Part shown: positions 24,665 through 34,682 of the stretch, piece after piece
Layout of the letters: the number at the start of each line of letters is the position of its first letter
Position numbering within the stretch: position 1 is the stretch's first letter
Assembly: GCF_019464495.1 (NCBI RefSeq)
Contig: NZ_CP080492.1
Location: forward strand, 2,790,001 to 2,854,000
Reading direction: 5' to 3'
DNA: 64,000 nt
From: Leucobacter luti
Lineage (GTDB): Bacteria > Actinomycetota > Actinomycetes > Actinomycetales > Microbacteriaceae
Position numbers and translations under genes: made by a program
Notes under the pieces: generated by a model
The model's database searches: none
What the model was told of the DNA's origin: nothing
Seen by the model: the letters and a program-made list of their open reading frames with translations, nothing else

Positions 24665-25143
24665 GCTCGGGCCCCCGCCGCGGGGTCACCCGCGGGTACG
24701 TGGGGGCCCTGATCATGGCAACGGTCATCGTTGCGGTCGCCCTGCTCGTTGCAGTGTGGGGTGGACTCGCCCTGGTGCTGGGGCAGGATCCGGTGACCTC
24801 GCCCTCGGTGCCGCGTTGGGCAGCGCCGCTCGTATTGCTGGTCTGCCTGGGCATTCTCGCCTGGACGTTGTGGTTGCAGGCGCTCGTGCTGTTACGCGGC
24901 CGCCGTTCGCCGTCCTGGGGGCGGATCATCACGGTTGGTGTCGGGGTCTATCTGGTGTGGGGCCTCGCTGGGATACTCGCGGGCATGTCGATCGCTGAGA
25001 CCTGGCTCAGCCCATTCGCAGCGGCACTCATCCCGATCTGGGCGGTGGTCGCGCTGCTCTTCTGGGCCGTGCTTGCCCGCCGCGTGTACACCGATCGCCC
25101 CCCTCCCCGGTGGCCGTGGGAGCGCGCGGAAGAGGGGGAGTGA
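24661..25143 (+). CDS. Small four-helix membrane protein, unknown function
   Basis: 160 residues, not recognised. Four hydrophobic segments occupy most of the protein, beginning at ALIMATVIVAVALLVAVWGG, PLVLLVCLGILAWTLWLQA, ITVGVGVYLVWGLAGILAG and FAAALIPIWAVVALLFWAV. The C-terminus is basic and Pro-rich. It overlaps the preceding gene by 4 bases and the following one by 4 bases, so the three are probably translated together. Confidence 0.75.
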   Translation: MSSGPRRGVTRGYVGALIMATVIVAVALLVAVWGGLALVLGQDPVTSPSVPRWAAPLVLLVCLGILAWTLWLQALVLLRGRRSPSWGRIITVGVGVYLVWGLAGILAGMSIAETWLSPFAAALIPIWAVVALLFWAVLARRVYTDRPPPRWPWERAEEGE

Positions 25144-25781
25144 GCGTGTCCGACGCGATCGAGGAGCGAGTGGGCGTCGCAGTTGACGCCTGGCTCAGGT
25201 GGGTGCCGAGCTGGAGCCCCGGAACGCATCGCGGACGCTCAAAGATCTGCCAGCGCTGCACGGGGTCCCCGATCCTTGCTGCAGCTGGGCTCACAGGAGA
25301 TGTGCCGCACCAGGTGATGCACGCACTCGTCTCCCGAATGCAGCGGATCATTGACCGCAGTGTCGACCGCTTCACGGAGACAGAGCTGCCGGCCCTGCAC
25401 GAAGAACTCTCGCACGACGAAATGTGGCGTTCGGGCGGGTACGATCCCCGCGCGAATCTTGAGCCGGAATTCGAGGGCCTGGATCCAGATCCAGAGCCAG
25501 GCGACACCGAACAACCATTCCTATTCACGCTCGCGGGCCTCGCCGAAGAGACGAAGCCGGCGCCTCCGCTCCCGCGCCCGCCGCTGAGCGCCGCAGAAAA
25601 GCAACAGCTCCGCGAAGATGTTGCGCGAGCGGGGGAGTACGCCGATGAGTGCGGCAGGGGAGTCTGCTTCGCGCTCGTGTCCCATCGCGCTCGGATTACC
25701 GCAGCGATCTCCCGCTTCGTGGAACCACAGATTCAGGCGCTCATGTCGGAGCTCAGTGAGGGGCTTGAGCCGCCACGGTGA
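25140..25781 (+). CDS. Soluble protein of unknown function
   Basis: 213 residues, not recognised. The start is the GTG at 25140, overlapping the preceding TGA, with GAGGGGGAG upstream; the second GTG at 25146 is an alternative. The N-terminal 100 residues are helix-like with a Cys-x-x-Cys (ICQRCTGSP), then an acidic Pro-rich middle (about 110-160) and a C-terminal part with two isolated cysteines (DECGRGVCFAL). No membrane segment or signal peptide. Third gene of an apparent cluster with two membrane proteins. Confidence 0.65.
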   Translation: MSVSDAIEERVGVAVDAWLRWVPSWSPGTHRGRSKICQRCTGSPILAAAGLTGDVPHQVMHALVSRMQRIIDRSVDRFTETELPALHEELSHDEMWRSGGYDPRANLEPEFEGLDPDPEPGDTEQPFLFTLAGLAEETKPAPPLPRPPLSAAEKQQLREDVARAGEYADECGRGVCFALVSHRARITAAISRFVEPQIQALMSELSEGLEPPR

Positions 25782-26150
25782 CGAGCTCTGGCCACATGCC
25801 TCCGCTGGGCTGCGTCGCAGCAGCTGTTTCGTACAGCACTTGGATGTTCTCGGTGAACGCTCAGTCTGGCGCGACCTTGCTCGACTGCCCGCGCGGTGGT
25901 TCTGCGCGGCTGCGGGCCGGGGCGACACGCCGAAGGGGGTCACGGGCCTCAGGAAGTTCGGCCGCTGCATCGCCGATTGCTGACCCGGGCGTGAGCGGCC
26001 CGGACGCGAGCGAGATCACGTGCTCGCCCGGCAGAGCAGCGTGCAAGTCCCCACTATGGAGTCACAGCGCGGGCGGCGATCAGTACCGGGAGGGCGACGT
26101 GGAGCGCGCACTGTGCGCTGGTTCGGGCGAGCGGACCGGGGAGTGATCCC
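25753..26150 (-). pseudogene. Possible decayed gene remnant upstream of rpsL
   Basis: Reading on the minus strand, a coding-like frame with high GC at third positions runs from about 26061 to 25864. It is broken by TGA at 25861-25863, then continues in the same frame to a second TGA at 25753, including VLYETAAATQPSGGMWPELV. Upstream, the coding-like signal shifts to another frame ending in TAG near 26054. This looks like one gene broken by a frameshift and a stop. I cannot identify the family. It could also be chance composition in GC-rich DNA. Confidence 0.3.
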
Positions 26151-26159
26151 GGGTGTTTC

Positions 26160-26188
26160 TTGCGCGACTTGCCCGGAGCGCGTAAAGT
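26160..26188 (+). promoter_or_regulatory. Candidate str-operon promoter
   Basis: TTGCGC at 26160-26165 and TAAAGT at 26183-26188 with a 17-base spacer, giving a leader of about 230 bases before rpsL. A second partial match, TTGACA at 26305-26310, lacks a good -10. The 643-base gap 25782-26424 otherwise holds the possible gene remnant and no other gene. Confidence 0.5.
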
Positions 26189-26424
26189 TGGTCTCTGGTG
26201 TACTCCAGTGTGTTGAGCCGTGCCCGCACGGCGCAATTCGGGGGAGTACATCGCGGGATCACCGCCTCCAGGGGCGATACCCCCACGGCATAGCTGCACT
26301 CCGGTTGACAGGGCGCGTTCTCGCGTCAATGAAACCAGCAGCTCCGCGTCTGCGCAAGCAGTCGCACATGCTCAATCCAATTTGAAGCATTCCTGTCACC
26401 GTGCAGGAGTACCGAGGAGAATCA

Positions 26425-26796
26425 GTGCCAACTATTCAGCAGTTGGTTCGCAAGGGTCGCACGCCGAAGGTCTCAAAGACCAAGGCTCCCGCCCTGAAGT
26501 CGAACCCGCAGCAGGCAGGGGTTTGCACCCGTGTCTACACCACCACCCCCAAGAAGCCGAACTCGGCGATGCGTAAGGTCGCACGTGTGAAGCTTCGCAA
26601 CGGGACCGAGGTCACCGCCTACATTCCGGGCGAGGGCCACAACCTGCAGGAGCACTCACTGGTGCTCGTGCGCGGCGGTCGCGTGAAGGACCTTCCCGGT
26701 GTTCGTTACAAGATCGTGCGCGGCGCGCTTGACACGCAGGCGGTCAAGGACCGTCAGCAGGCTCGCAGCCGCTACGGTGCAAAGAAGGTGAAGTAA
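26425..26796 (+). CDS. rpsL: 30S ribosomal protein S12
   Basis: A 123-residue S12, which shapes the decoding centre. The GTG at 26425 gives the conserved start [12 protein letters not shown] and follows GAGGAGA; a start at 26401 would add eight non-conserved residues. The streptomycin-related lysines Lys43 (in TPKKPNSA) and Lys88 (in RVKDLPGV) are both the usual residues. First gene of the str cluster. Its stop overlaps the start of rpsG by one base. Confidence 0.97.
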   Translation: MPTIQQLVRKGRTPKVSKTKAPALKSNPQQAGVCTRVYTTTPKKPNSAMRKVARVKLRNGTEVTAYIPGEGHNLQEHSLVLVRGGRVKDLPGVRYKIVRGALDTQAVKDRQQARSRYGAKKVK

Positions 26797-27266
26797 TGCC
26801 CCGTAAAGGTCCTGCTCCGAAGCGCCCAGTAGTTGCCGATCCCGTATACGGCGCTCCCATCGTGAGCCAGCTTGTCAACAAGATTCTTCTTGATGGCAAG
26901 AAGGGTCTCGCTGAGCGCATCGTTTACGGTGCTCTCGAAGCTGTTGCAGAAAAGTCCGGTCAGGACGCTGTGACGGTGCTCAAGAAGGCGCTCGACAACG
27001 TGCGCCCCACGCTTGAGGTCCGTTCGCGTCGCGTCGGCGGCAGCACCTACCAGGTGCCCGTCGAAGTGAAGCCGCACCGCGCCAACACGCTCGCGCTGCG
27101 CTGGTTGACCAGCTACGCAAAGGCACGTCGCGAAAACTCGATGACCGACCGTCTCACGAACGAGATTCTCGATGCATCCAACGGCCTCGGTGCCGCTGTG
27201 AAGCGTCGCGAGGATACGCACAAGATGGCCGAGTCGAACCGCGCGTTCGCTCACTACCGCTGGTAA
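26796..27266 (+). CDS. rpsG: 30S ribosomal protein S7
   Basis: A 156-residue S7, which nucleates assembly of the 30S head. The N-terminus [12 protein letters not shown], the middle [19 protein letters not shown] and the C-terminus NRAFAHYRW are typical. ATG start overlapping the rpsL stop by one base. A 110-base gap with two hairpins separates it from fusA. Confidence 0.97.
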   Translation: MPRKGPAPKRPVVADPVYGAPIVSQLVNKILLDGKKGLAERIVYGALEAVAEKSGQDAVTVLKKALDNVRPTLEVRSRRVGGSTYQVPVEVKPHRANTLALRWLTSYAKARRENSMTDRLTNEILDASNGLGAAVKRREDTHKMAESNRAFAHYRW

Positions 27267-27286
27267 CCAGCCGGTAGTAACCAGTC

Positions 27287-27341
27287 GGCAGGCAGAGGCG
27301 TCTTTTCGGCTCTGCCTGCCTTCTGCGGGGCTTCGCCCCGC
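27287..27341 (+). other. Two hairpins between rpsG and fusA
   Basis: A perfect 11-bp stem (27287-27297 with 27310-27320) is followed by a second 7-bp stem (27325-27331 with 27335-27341). Neither has a T-run, so partial termination, RNA processing or mRNA protection are all possible. Confidence 0.6.
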
Positions 27342-27376
27342 GATCCGAACTTTCACCCCCACCCGGAGGAGACCCC

Positions 27377-29491
27377 GTGGCACAAGACGTGCTCACCGAC
27401 CTGAGCAAGGTCCGCAACATCGGCATCATGGCCCACATCGATGCCGGCAAGACCACCACGACCGAGCGCATCCTGTTCTACACGGGTGTCAACCACAAGC
27501 TGGGCGAGACGCACGATGGTGCCTCGACCACTGACTGGATGGAGCAGGAGAAGGAGCGCGGCATCACGATCACCAGTGCCGCGGTGACTTGCTTCTGGAA
27601 CAAGAACCAGGTCAACATCATTGACACGCCTGGTCACGTTGACTTCACCGTCGAGGTGGAGCGTTCGCTCCGCGTGCTCGACGGCGCTGTCGCAGTATTC
27701 GACGGCAAAGAGGGCGTTGAGCCCCAGTCCGAGACTGTCTGGCGTCAGGCTGACAAGTACGAAGTGCCCCGCATCTGCTTCGTCAACAAGATGGACAAGA
27801 TGGGCGCAGATTTCTACTTCACCGTAGATACGATCGTCAACCGTCTGGGCGCGAAGCCGCTCGTCATGCAGCTTCCCATTGGCTCTGAGTCTGACTTCGT
27901 CGGGGTTGTTGACCTGCTGTCGATGAAGGCTTTCGTCTGGGAGGGCGATTCCAAGGGTGACGTGACCCTCGGTGCGGCCTACGAGACCAAGGAGATCCCC
28001 GCGGACCTCCAGGCCAAGGCTGAGGAGTACCGTGCGAAGCTCGTCGAGACGGTCGCTGAGACCGACGACGCGCTGCTCGAGAAGTTCTTCGGCGGCGAGG
28101 AGCTCTCCATCGAGGAGCTCAAGGCTGGCATCCGCAAGCTCGTTGTGAACAATGAGATCTACCCCGTGTACTGCGGCTCAGCGTTCAAGAACCGTGGCAT
28201 CCAGCCGATGCTCGACGCAGTTGTGGACTTCCTCCCCAACCCGCTCGACGTCGGCGCTATCGAGGCACACGATCCCCGCGACGAGTCGATCGTCATCGAG
28301 CGTCGTCCCGCAGCGGATGAGCCGTTCTCGGCACTCGCATTCAAGATTGCCGTGCACCCGTTCTTCGGTCGTCTCACCTACGTCCGCGTCTACTCGGGTC
28401 ACGCACCCTCGGGCACCCAGCTCGTCAACACGACGAAGGGGAAGAAGGAGCGCGTTGGCAAGATCTTCCAGATGCACGCCAACAAGGAGATCCCCGTTGA
28501 CCAGCTCACCGCTGGCAACATCTACGCAGTGATCGGTCTCAAGGATACGACCACAGGCGACACGCTGTCCGATCCGGACAAGCAGGTTGTGCTTGAGTCG
28601 ATGACCTTCCCCGAGCCGGTCATCGAGGTCGCGATTGAGCCGAAGACCAAGAGCGATCAGGAGAAGCTGGGTGTCGCCATCCAGAAGCTCGCTGAAGAGG
28701 ATCCCACGTTCCGCGTGAGCCAGAACGAGGAGACCGGCCAGACGGTTATCGCCGGCATGGGCGAGCTCCACCTCGACATCCTCGTCGATCGCATGAAGCG
28801 CGAGTTCAACGTTGAGGCAAACGTCGGCAAGCCCCAGGTCGCGTACCGCGAGACCATCCGCCGCGAGGTGCCCAAGTACGACTACACCCACAAGAAGCAG
28901 ACCGGTGGATCCGGTCAGTTCGCAAAGGTGCAGATCTCGCTTGCTCCGCTCGAGGTTGAGGGCGACAAGATCTACGAGTTCCAGGACAAGGTCACGGGCG
29001 GCCGCGTGCCGCGCGAGTACATTCCTTCGGTGAACGCTGGTATCCAGGACGCAATGCAGTACGGCATCCTCGCTGGCTTCCCTGTTGTGGGTGTTCGCGC
29101 GCAGCTGCTGGACGGCCAGTACCACGACGTGGACTCGTCGGAAATGGCGTTCAAGATCGCCGGCTCCATCGCATTCAAGGAAGCCGCTCGCCTTGCGCAG
29201 CCGGTGATTCTTGAGCCGCTGATGGCCGTCGAGGTCCGCACGCCGGAAGAGTACATGGGCGACGTTATCGGCGACCTGAACTCCCGTCGTGGCCAGATTC
29301 AGTCGATGGAGGACGCCTCTGGCGTCAAGGTCGTTCGCGCCCTTGTTCCCCTCTCCGAGATGTTCGGGTACATCGGCGACCTGCGGTCGAAGACCAGTGG
29401 TCGTGCCGTGTTCTCGATGACCTTCGATTCCTACGCTGAGGTGCCGAAGGCAGTAGCCGATGAAATCGTTCAGAAGGCTAAGGGCGAGTAA
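27377..29491 (+). CDS. fusA: Elongation factor G
   Basis: A 704-residue translational GTPase that drives tRNA-mRNA translocation on the ribosome. The GTPase motifs are complete: [10 protein letters not shown] (P-loop), DTPGHVDF (G3) and NKMDK (G4), with the later EF-G domains following. GTG start, with GGAGGAG 5-11 bases upstream. It belongs to the str cluster between rpsG and tuf. Confidence 0.97.
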   Translation: MAQDVLTDLSKVRNIGIMAHIDAGKTTTTERILFYTGVNHKLGETHDGASTTDWMEQEKERGITITSAAVTCFWNKNQVNIIDTPGHVDFTVEVERSLRVLDGAVAVFDGKEGVEPQSETVWRQADKYEVPRICFVNKMDKMGADFYFTVDTIVNRLGAKPLVMQLPIGSESDFVGVVDLLSMKAFVWEGDSKGDVTLGAAYETKEIPADLQAKAEEYRAKLVETVAETDDALLEKFFGGEELSIEELKAGIRKLVVNNEIYPVYCGSAFKNRGIQPMLDAVVDFLPNPLDVGAIEAHDPRDESIVIERRPAADEPFSALAFKIAVHPFFGRLTYVRVYSGHAPSGTQLVNTTKGKKERVGKIFQMHANKEIPVDQLTAGNIYAVIGLKDTTTGDTLSDPDKQVVLESMTFPEPVIEVAIEPKTKSDQEKLGVAIQKLAEEDPTFRVSQNEETGQTVIAGMGELHLDILVDRMKREFNVEANVGKPQVAYRETIRREVPKYDYTHKKQTGGSGQFAKVQISLAPLEVEGDKIYEFQDKVTGGRVPREYIPSVNAGIQDAMQYGILAGFPVVGVRAQLLDGQYHDVDSSEMAFKIAGSIAFKEAARLAQPVILEPLMAVEVRTPEEYMGDVIGDLNSRRGQIQSMEDASGVKVVRALVPLSEMFGYIGDLRSKTSGRAVFSMTFDSYAEVPKAVADEIVQKAKGE

Positions 29492-29502
29492 CTTCGCTCA
29501 CA

Positions 29503-29535
29503 GGTTGGCGGTAGTGCCTATTGCTACCGCCAACC
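29503..29535 (+). other. Hairpin between fusA and tuf
   Basis: A perfect 12-bp stem (29503-29514 with 29524-29535) with a 9-base loop, 12 bases after the fusA stop and without a T-run. It could lower read-through into tuf or stabilise the upstream mRNA end. Confidence 0.6.
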
Positions 29536-29651
29536 ACCACGCTCAGGTCGCGATCACCGTCCAGAGCTTGTAACATAAGTACACACCCCGTACTCGTGCC
29601 TTTCGAAATCTTCGGAGGGAAGCGGTACTCGAAGTCCTGAGGAGGACCATA

Positions 29652-30845
29652 GTGGCGAAGGCCAAGTTCGAGCGGACCAAGCCGCACGTAAACATCGGAA
29701 CGATCGGTCACGTTGACCACGGTAAGACCACCCTTACCGCGGCCATCTCGAAGACCCTCGCAGACAAGTTCCCGTCGGACGTTAACGTCCAGCGCGACTT
29801 CGACACGATCGATTCGGCTCCTGAGGAGCGCCAGCGCGGTATCACCATCAACATCTCGCACGTTGAGTACGAGACCGACAAGCGCCACTACGCTCACGTT
29901 GATGCACCCGGCCACGCCGACTACATCAAGAACATGATCACCGGTGCTGCTCAGATGGACGGCGCGATCCTCGTGGTTGCGGCGACTGACGGCATGATGG
30001 CTCAGACCAAGGAGCACATCCTGCTTGCAAAGCAGGTTGGCGTTCCTTACCTGCTCGTTGCACTCAACAAGTGCGACCAGGTCGACGACGAGGAAATCCT
30101 CGAGCTCGTCGAGATGGAGGTCCGCGAGGAGCTCTCCAAGCAGGGCTACCCGGGAGACGACGTCCCCGTGGTCCGCGTCTCGGGCTACCAGGCACTCCAG
30201 GGCGAAGAGAAGTGGGTTAACTCCGTTCTCGAGCTCATGGAAGCTGTCGACAACAACATCCCCGATCCCGTGCGTGACAAGGACAAGCCGTTCCTCATGC
30301 CCGTCGAGGATGTCTTCACGATCACCGGCCGTGGCACGGTTGTCACGGGTCGCGCCGAGCGTGGCACGCTGAAGATCAACTCTGAGGTCGAGATTGTGGG
30401 CCTGCGTCCGACGCAGAAGACCACCGTCACCGGCATCGAGATGTTCCACAAGCAGCTCGACGAGGCATGGGCTGGCGAGAACTGTGGCCTGCTTCTTCGT
30501 GGCACCAAGCGCGAAGATGTTGAGCGTGGCCAGGTTGTCGTAGCTCCCGGCTCGATCACCCCGCACACGAACTTCGAGGGGACCGCTTACATCCTCAAGA
30601 AGGAAGAGGGCGGCCGTCACAACCCGTTCGAGACGAACTACCGTCCGCAGTTCTACTTCCGTACGACTGACGTGACCGGTGTCATCACCCTGCCCGAGGA
30701 CAAGCCGATGGTTATGCCCGGCGACACCACCGACATGACGGTCGAGCTGATCCAGCCGATCGCTATGGAGGACGGCCTCGGCTTCGCAATCCGTGAGGGT
30801 GGCCGCACCGTCGGCGCCGGCACGGTGACGAAGGTTCTCGCCTAA
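29652..30845 (+). CDS. tuf: Elongation factor Tu
   Basis: A 397-residue GTPase that delivers aminoacyl-tRNA to the ribosome. The motifs [18 protein letters not shown] and NKCD are intact, and domains II and III follow to VTKVLA. GTG start after GAGGAGGA. The 160-base gap after fusA contains a hairpin and then possible promoter-like sequence (TAACAT near 29570), so tuf may also be transcribed on its own. Confidence 0.97.
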   Translation: MAKAKFERTKPHVNIGTIGHVDHGKTTLTAAISKTLADKFPSDVNVQRDFDTIDSAPEERQRGITINISHVEYETDKRHYAHVDAPGHADYIKNMITGAAQMDGAILVVAATDGMMAQTKEHILLAKQVGVPYLLVALNKCDQVDDEEILELVEMEVREELSKQGYPGDDVPVVRVSGYQALQGEEKWVNSVLELMEAVDNNIPDPVRDKDKPFLMPVEDVFTITGRGTVVTGRAERGTLKINSEVEIVGLRPTQKTTVTGIEMFHKQLDEAWAGENCGLLLRGTKREDVERGQVVVAPGSITPHTNFEGTAYILKKEEGGRHNPFETNYRPQFYFRTTDVTGVITLPEDKPMVMPGDTTDMTVELIQPIAMEDGLGFAIREGGRTVGAGTVTKVLA

Positions 30846-30877
30846 GTCTTCGGACTGAGCGAGGCGGTTACGCCGCA

Positions 30878-30915
30878 GAGCCCCCGGAATTCGTTCCGGG
30901 GGCTCTTCCCTTTTT
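30878..30915 (+). terminator. Rho-independent terminator of tuf
   Basis: A perfect 12-bp stem (30878-30889 with 30894-30905), TTCG loop, then TTCCCTTTTT. It marks the end of the str cluster. Confidence 0.9.
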
Positions 30916-31009
30916 GCGGGTGGCGGTGCGGAGGCTCGGAGCCATGGACCGCTATCCTCGTAAGAGGCTCCCGCAGGGGGCCGCTGTAAGTGAACGAAAC
31001 GGAGCACGA

Positions 31010-32809
31010 GTGCCGCAGACAGTCAGCCAGCGCATCGCGCACTTCGCGCGACAGTACGGACTGCTGTTCGCGCTCGATGCGCTCGCATGGGCCGTTGCCA
31101 TCATGGCGGCGCTCGCACTGCGCTTTGACTTTAACCTCAGCCGAATTCACTGGGGCTGGACCCTCGCTGTCATCGGCGCGACGATCCTGTTGCAGCTTGT
31201 TGGCGGCTGGATCTTCTGGCTCTACCGAAATCGGTACGAGGTGGGCAGTTTCGATGAAGTGCGCGCACTCGTGTTTGCCGTCACCAGTGTCATGGTGTGC
31301 GCCTGGGTGGTCGCCTATCTCATCGGATACGGCAACGGGATCCCACGCAGCACTATGGTTATCGCTGCGCCGATCGCGGCCAGCTTGATGGGAGTGGCTC
31401 GCTATCTCGTGCGGCTTTCAAACGAGCGCAGCCTGAAGCCGGGTGCTGAGGCTGAGCGCACGCTATTGTATGGCGCTGGGTACCTGGGGGTGCAGACCGC
31501 GAAGCGACTCCTCACCGATGCGGCGGGCCTCGCTCTGCCTGTGGGGTTTCTCGATGATGACCCGACCAAGCGCAACCAGGAGGTGCGCGGGGTTCGCGTG
31601 CTCGGTGGGCTTGCCGACCTTGAAGACGCTGCGAACCGCACCCGTGCGACCCGCCTCATTGTCTGCATCGGTGATGCCGATGCCACTCTGATGCGTCGCG
31701 TCGACGAGGCCGCAGATCGGCTCGGCATGTCAGCAATGGTGCTGCCCCCGCTCGAACAGATTCTGCGCAATGCATCCGCGATTGAGGATGTGCGTGCGCT
31801 CTCGATCGAGGATCTCATCGGACGGCACCCCGTGCGGCTCGAGACCGACTCGATCGCTGAGTATCTTCAAGACAAACGCGTGCTCGTCACAGGAGCTGGT
31901 GGATCGATCGGCTCGGAGCTGTGCCGCCAGCTCGCTCGCTTCGCGCCGCGCGAGCTCATCATGCTTGACCGTGACGAGACCGCTCTCCAAGAGAGTCAGC
32001 TTTCAATCAGTGGCCACGGCCTGCTGGACACGAACGACGTTGTGCTCGCGGATATCCGCGACGCCGAAACGCTTGAGCAGCTCTTTGCGGAGCGGAAACC
32101 CGAAGTGGTGTTCCACGCCGCCGCACTGAAGCACCTGCCAATGCTGGAGCAGTATCCGGACGAGGCATGGAAAACGAACGTGCTCGGGACACTGAACGTG
32201 CTGCGCGCCGCACAGGCGGCCGGAGTCGGCACGTTCGTGAACATTTCGACGGACAAGGCCGCGAACCCGACAAGTGTGCTCGGACACTCCAAGCGCGTTG
32301 CAGAGAAGCTCACGGCCTGGATGGCAGAGCAGACCGGGCAGCGCTACCTCTCCGTGCGCTTCGGCAATGTGATCGGCAGTCGCGGATCCATGCTTCCCAC
32401 GTTCCGCGCATTGATCGAGGCAGGCGGGCCCCTCACGGTCACCCACCCCGAGGTCACCCGCTTCTTCATGACCATCCCCGAAGCCTGCCAGCTCGTGGTG
32501 CAGGCCGGCGGTATCGGGCGACCTGGCGAGGTGCTGATCCTCGATATGGGGGAGCCTGTGAGCATCCTCGATGTCGCCCAGCGCATGGTGGCGCAATCGG
32601 GGAAAGACATCGACATTGTGTTCACCGGGCTGCGGCACGGCGAGAAGCTCCACGAGGAGCTCGTCGGTGAGGGAGAGGGCAACGAGCGTCCTTTCCACCC
32701 GAAGATCTCGCACGCACACGTCGATACTATTTCGCCTGACGTGCTCGACCATCAGGGCTGGGTCGAGCGGATGGATCTCACTCAGGCGGCTGAGGAGCGC
32801 GTGCAGTGA
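31010..32809 (+). CDS. Membrane-bound nucleotide-sugar dehydratase/epimerase (FlaA1/CapD type)
   Basis: A 599-residue protein with four N-terminal membrane helices (about residues 15-125), a CoA-binding-like Rossmann domain, then a short-chain dehydrogenase domain. The SDR NAD motif is VTGAGGSIGSELCRQ, and NISTDKAANPTSVLGHSKR is the family's catalytic region, where the usual Tyr of the YxxxK motif is replaced, as in WbpM/PglF-type UDP-GlcNAc 4,6-dehydratases. It probably modifies a UDP-sugar for a surface glycan. The GTG at 31010 has GGAG 5 bases upstream; an in-frame ATG at 30944 is an alternative. Overlaps the next gene by 4 bases. Confidence 0.85.
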   Translation: MPQTVSQRIAHFARQYGLLFALDALAWAVAIMAALALRFDFNLSRIHWGWTLAVIGATILLQLVGGWIFWLYRNRYEVGSFDEVRALVFAVTSVMVCAWVVAYLIGYGNGIPRSTMVIAAPIAASLMGVARYLVRLSNERSLKPGAEAERTLLYGAGYLGVQTAKRLLTDAAGLALPVGFLDDDPTKRNQEVRGVRVLGGLADLEDAANRTRATRLIVCIGDADATLMRRVDEAADRLGMSAMVLPPLEQILRNASAIEDVRALSIEDLIGRHPVRLETDSIAEYLQDKRVLVTGAGGSIGSELCRQLARFAPRELIMLDRDETALQESQLSISGHGLLDTNDVVLADIRDAETLEQLFAERKPEVVFHAAALKHLPMLEQYPDEAWKTNVLGTLNVLRAAQAAGVGTFVNISTDKAANPTSVLGHSKRVAEKLTAWMAEQTGQRYLSVRFGNVIGSRGSMLPTFRALIEAGGPLTVTHPEVTRFFMTIPEACQLVVQAGGIGRPGEVLILDMGEPVSILDVAQRMVAQSGKDIDIVFTGLRHGEKLHEELVGEGEGNERPFHPKISHAHVDTISPDVLDHQGWVERMDLTQAAEERVQ

Positions 32810-33972
32810 CCCCGCTTGCTGTCGCACTGTGCGCGGGCGTCACAACCTTGCTACTCAGTCTCGTCCTCCCCGTAGTCGTGAAACCGCTGCTGGTGCGGCT
32901 CGGGATCATGGACGTTCCCAATGAGCGCTCTTCACACGAGCGCCCTGTGCTGCGCGGGCTCGGACTCGCCGTGCTGATCGCCATGCTCGTCGGCGGCGCC
33001 GTTGCCGTGCTGTTGTTTGCGGCGCCCGAGTGGGGCGGCAGTGCGTCCTGGAGCGCGCTGCTCGTGATCGTGCTCGGTTCGCTGTTCGCTGGGCTGCTCG
33101 GCCTCACCGAGGATCTGCGCGGGCTCAGCGTTGGCCTGCGGAGCACGGCGCTGCTGCTGATCGCTGCCGGATCCGCGCTCGGTGTGTTGGTTGTGTCGGG
33201 CGCAGTCACGGGCGAAGTGCAGAATGGTCCGGGCTTACTCGGTGACGAGCTGATCCTCATGCGTATTGCAAATGACGGAACGATGATCCCGGTAGAGATG
33301 ACGCACGAAGCTGCGCTCCCGCTGTGGGGTATCGTGCTCCTGGCGATCTACGCGGTGCTGTTCATCTCGAGCTACATCAACGTCGCAAACTTCATGGATG
33401 GTCTGAACGGGATCAGCGGCTTCCACGGCGCGATCGCCGGGTTCACCTTTGCCGCAGTTGGGGCGTCGATGAACCAGCCGTGGCTGCTCGCCGCTGGCCT
33501 CGTGCTCGGTGCTGGATTCCTGGGCTTCCTACCGTGGAACCTGTCGAAGCCGGGCGCCTTCCTTGGGGATGTTGGCAGTTATTTACTCGGGGGAGCGACG
33601 GCGATTACGAGCTTCGCGGCCCTGATCGCGGGCGCACCGTTGCTTGCCACGATTGGACCGATGGTGATCTACTTCGGCGACGTCGGGGTGACCCTCGTGA
33701 AGCGCGTGCGCGCCGGACACAAGTGGGACGAACCGCACAAAGAGCACACGTACCAGCGGATCCAGCAGCTTGGCTACACACACGTGCAGGCGTCGGGGAT
33801 CACCGCCGCGTGCACGCTCGCGGCCTCACTGCTCGGGCTTGCGTCGCTGTTCACTGGCCTCTGGGGTACGCTCGCGTTGCTCGCCGGCGGCCTCGCGGTG
33901 CTCGTGCTCTACCTCGCGCTCCCGCGCCTGCTCCCCCGCGCGGGTGACCCGACCTCATCCTTGAAGCGGTGA
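32806..33972 (+). CDS. Polyprenyl-phosphate sugar-1-phosphate transferase (WecA/MraY family)
   Basis: A 388-residue integral membrane enzyme of glycosyltransferase family 4. Family motifs are DVPNERSSH, ANFMDGLNGISG and FLGDVGSYLLG (catalytic Asp residues), and EPHKEHTYQR near the end. It would transfer a sugar-1-phosphate from UDP-sugar to undecaprenyl or decaprenyl phosphate on the cytoplasmic face, the first step of a surface polysaccharide. GTG start overlapping the dehydratase gene, so the two steps are probably coupled. It is not MraY itself, which is encoded in the division cluster. Confidence 0.85.
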   Translation: MTPLAVALCAGVTTLLLSLVLPVVVKPLLVRLGIMDVPNERSSHERPVLRGLGLAVLIAMLVGGAVAVLLFAAPEWGGSASWSALLVIVLGSLFAGLLGLTEDLRGLSVGLRSTALLLIAAGSALGVLVVSGAVTGEVQNGPGLLGDELILMRIANDGTMIPVEMTHEAALPLWGIVLLAIYAVLFISSYINVANFMDGLNGISGFHGAIAGFTFAAVGASMNQPWLLAAGLVLGAGFLGFLPWNLSKPGAFLGDVGSYLLGGATAITSFAALIAGAPLLATIGPMVIYFGDVGVTLVKRVRAGHKWDEPHKEHTYQRIQQLGYTHVQASGITAACTLAASLLGLASLFTGLWGTLALLAGGLAVLVLYLALPRLLPRAGDPTSSLKR

Positions 33973-33978
33973 CCGATC

Positions 33979-34016
33979 TTCGGCGTCGCGATCTTCGGAA
34001 ACACTCCGACGCCGAA
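33979..34016. terminator. Inverted repeat between convergent units
   Basis: A 10-bp perfect stem (33979-33988 with 34007-34016) with an 18-base loop, 7 bases after the WecA-like stop and followed by AAATGAA. It could end transcription from both sides. Confidence 0.45.
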
Positions 34017-34058
34017 AATGAACTCATGCAGCAAGGATGAGGTCGGCGCTGCCTAGCG

Positions 34059-34682
34059 CTACTGGAGGAGTGCGAAGCCGGACTCGTAGCGGGTCTTACC
34101 GATCGCCGCCAAGACGATTTGCAGGAAGCCCATCGCCTCGAGCTCGCGCGCGCGGGAGAGTGGGCCGGCATCGACCGCACGGAGCCCCGCCGCCTCGATG
34201 AGGGCCGCGACGGCGATCTTGGCCGCTGGGTCGTCGCCCGCGAACAACACCGTCGTTGTCGTCGTACCATTTGTGCCAGTGCTCAACGTGTCGCCGAGGT
34301 TGACGTTGAACGCCTTCACCACGCGCGCCCCGGCGGGGAGTGCCTGCGACAGCTCAACGGCGGTTGAGGAATCCGCTGGGACGAGCAGCTCATCGTAGGT
34401 GGTGAAGTCGATGGGATTGCTGATGTCAATGACAATCTTGCCGTCGAGCCGATCCCGATACTGCCCGAGCACACTCGGATACGCCTCGTAGGGGACGGCA
34501 AGCACCACGAGTTCGCCCGTGAGCTGATCGCCCACGAGACCATACTCCGCATCGCGGCGCTCGAGGGAGGAGCCGGCGCCCGCCCTGCGCCGAATGATCT
34601 GGATATCTGCTCCGGCTCGCGCCGCAACCTCTGCGATTGCCGAGCCCATCTTTCCGGTACCAATAATGCTGATTGATGTCAT
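34059..34682 (-). CDS. NADPH-dependent F420 reductase-like oxidoreductase
   Basis: A 207-residue protein with an N-terminal Rossmann motif, ISIIGTGKMGSAIAEVAA, followed by the sequence pattern of the F420_oxidored family (VLAVPYEAYPSVL, IVIDISNPID, VVKAFNVN). Known relatives move hydride between NADPH and coenzyme F420, but many family members use other partners, so the reaction is open. It is the last gene of a three-gene minus-strand operon with a FAD monooxygenase and a transporter; its start overlaps the monooxygenase stop by 4 bases. Confidence 0.78.
   Translation of the reverse strand: MTSISIIGTGKMGSAIAEVAARAGADIQIIRRRAGAGSSLERRDAEYGLVGDQLTGELVVLAVPYEAYPSVLGQYRDRLDGKIVIDISNPIDFTTYDELLVPADSSTAVELSQALPAGARVVKAFNVNLGDTLSTGTNGTTTTTVLFAGDDPAAKIAVAALIEAAGLRAVDAGPLSRARELEAMGFLQIVLAAIGKTRYESGFALLQ

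Noticed and set aside
25778..26146. Plus-strand open frame before rpsL (122 codons)
   Set aside because: Composition not protein-like, no ribosome site, and the minus strand has the stronger coding signal in the same DNA.
26305..26333. TTGACA as the -35 of an rpsL promoter
   Set aside because: The sequence 17 bases later is AATGAA, a poor -10; the pair at 26160-26188 fits better.
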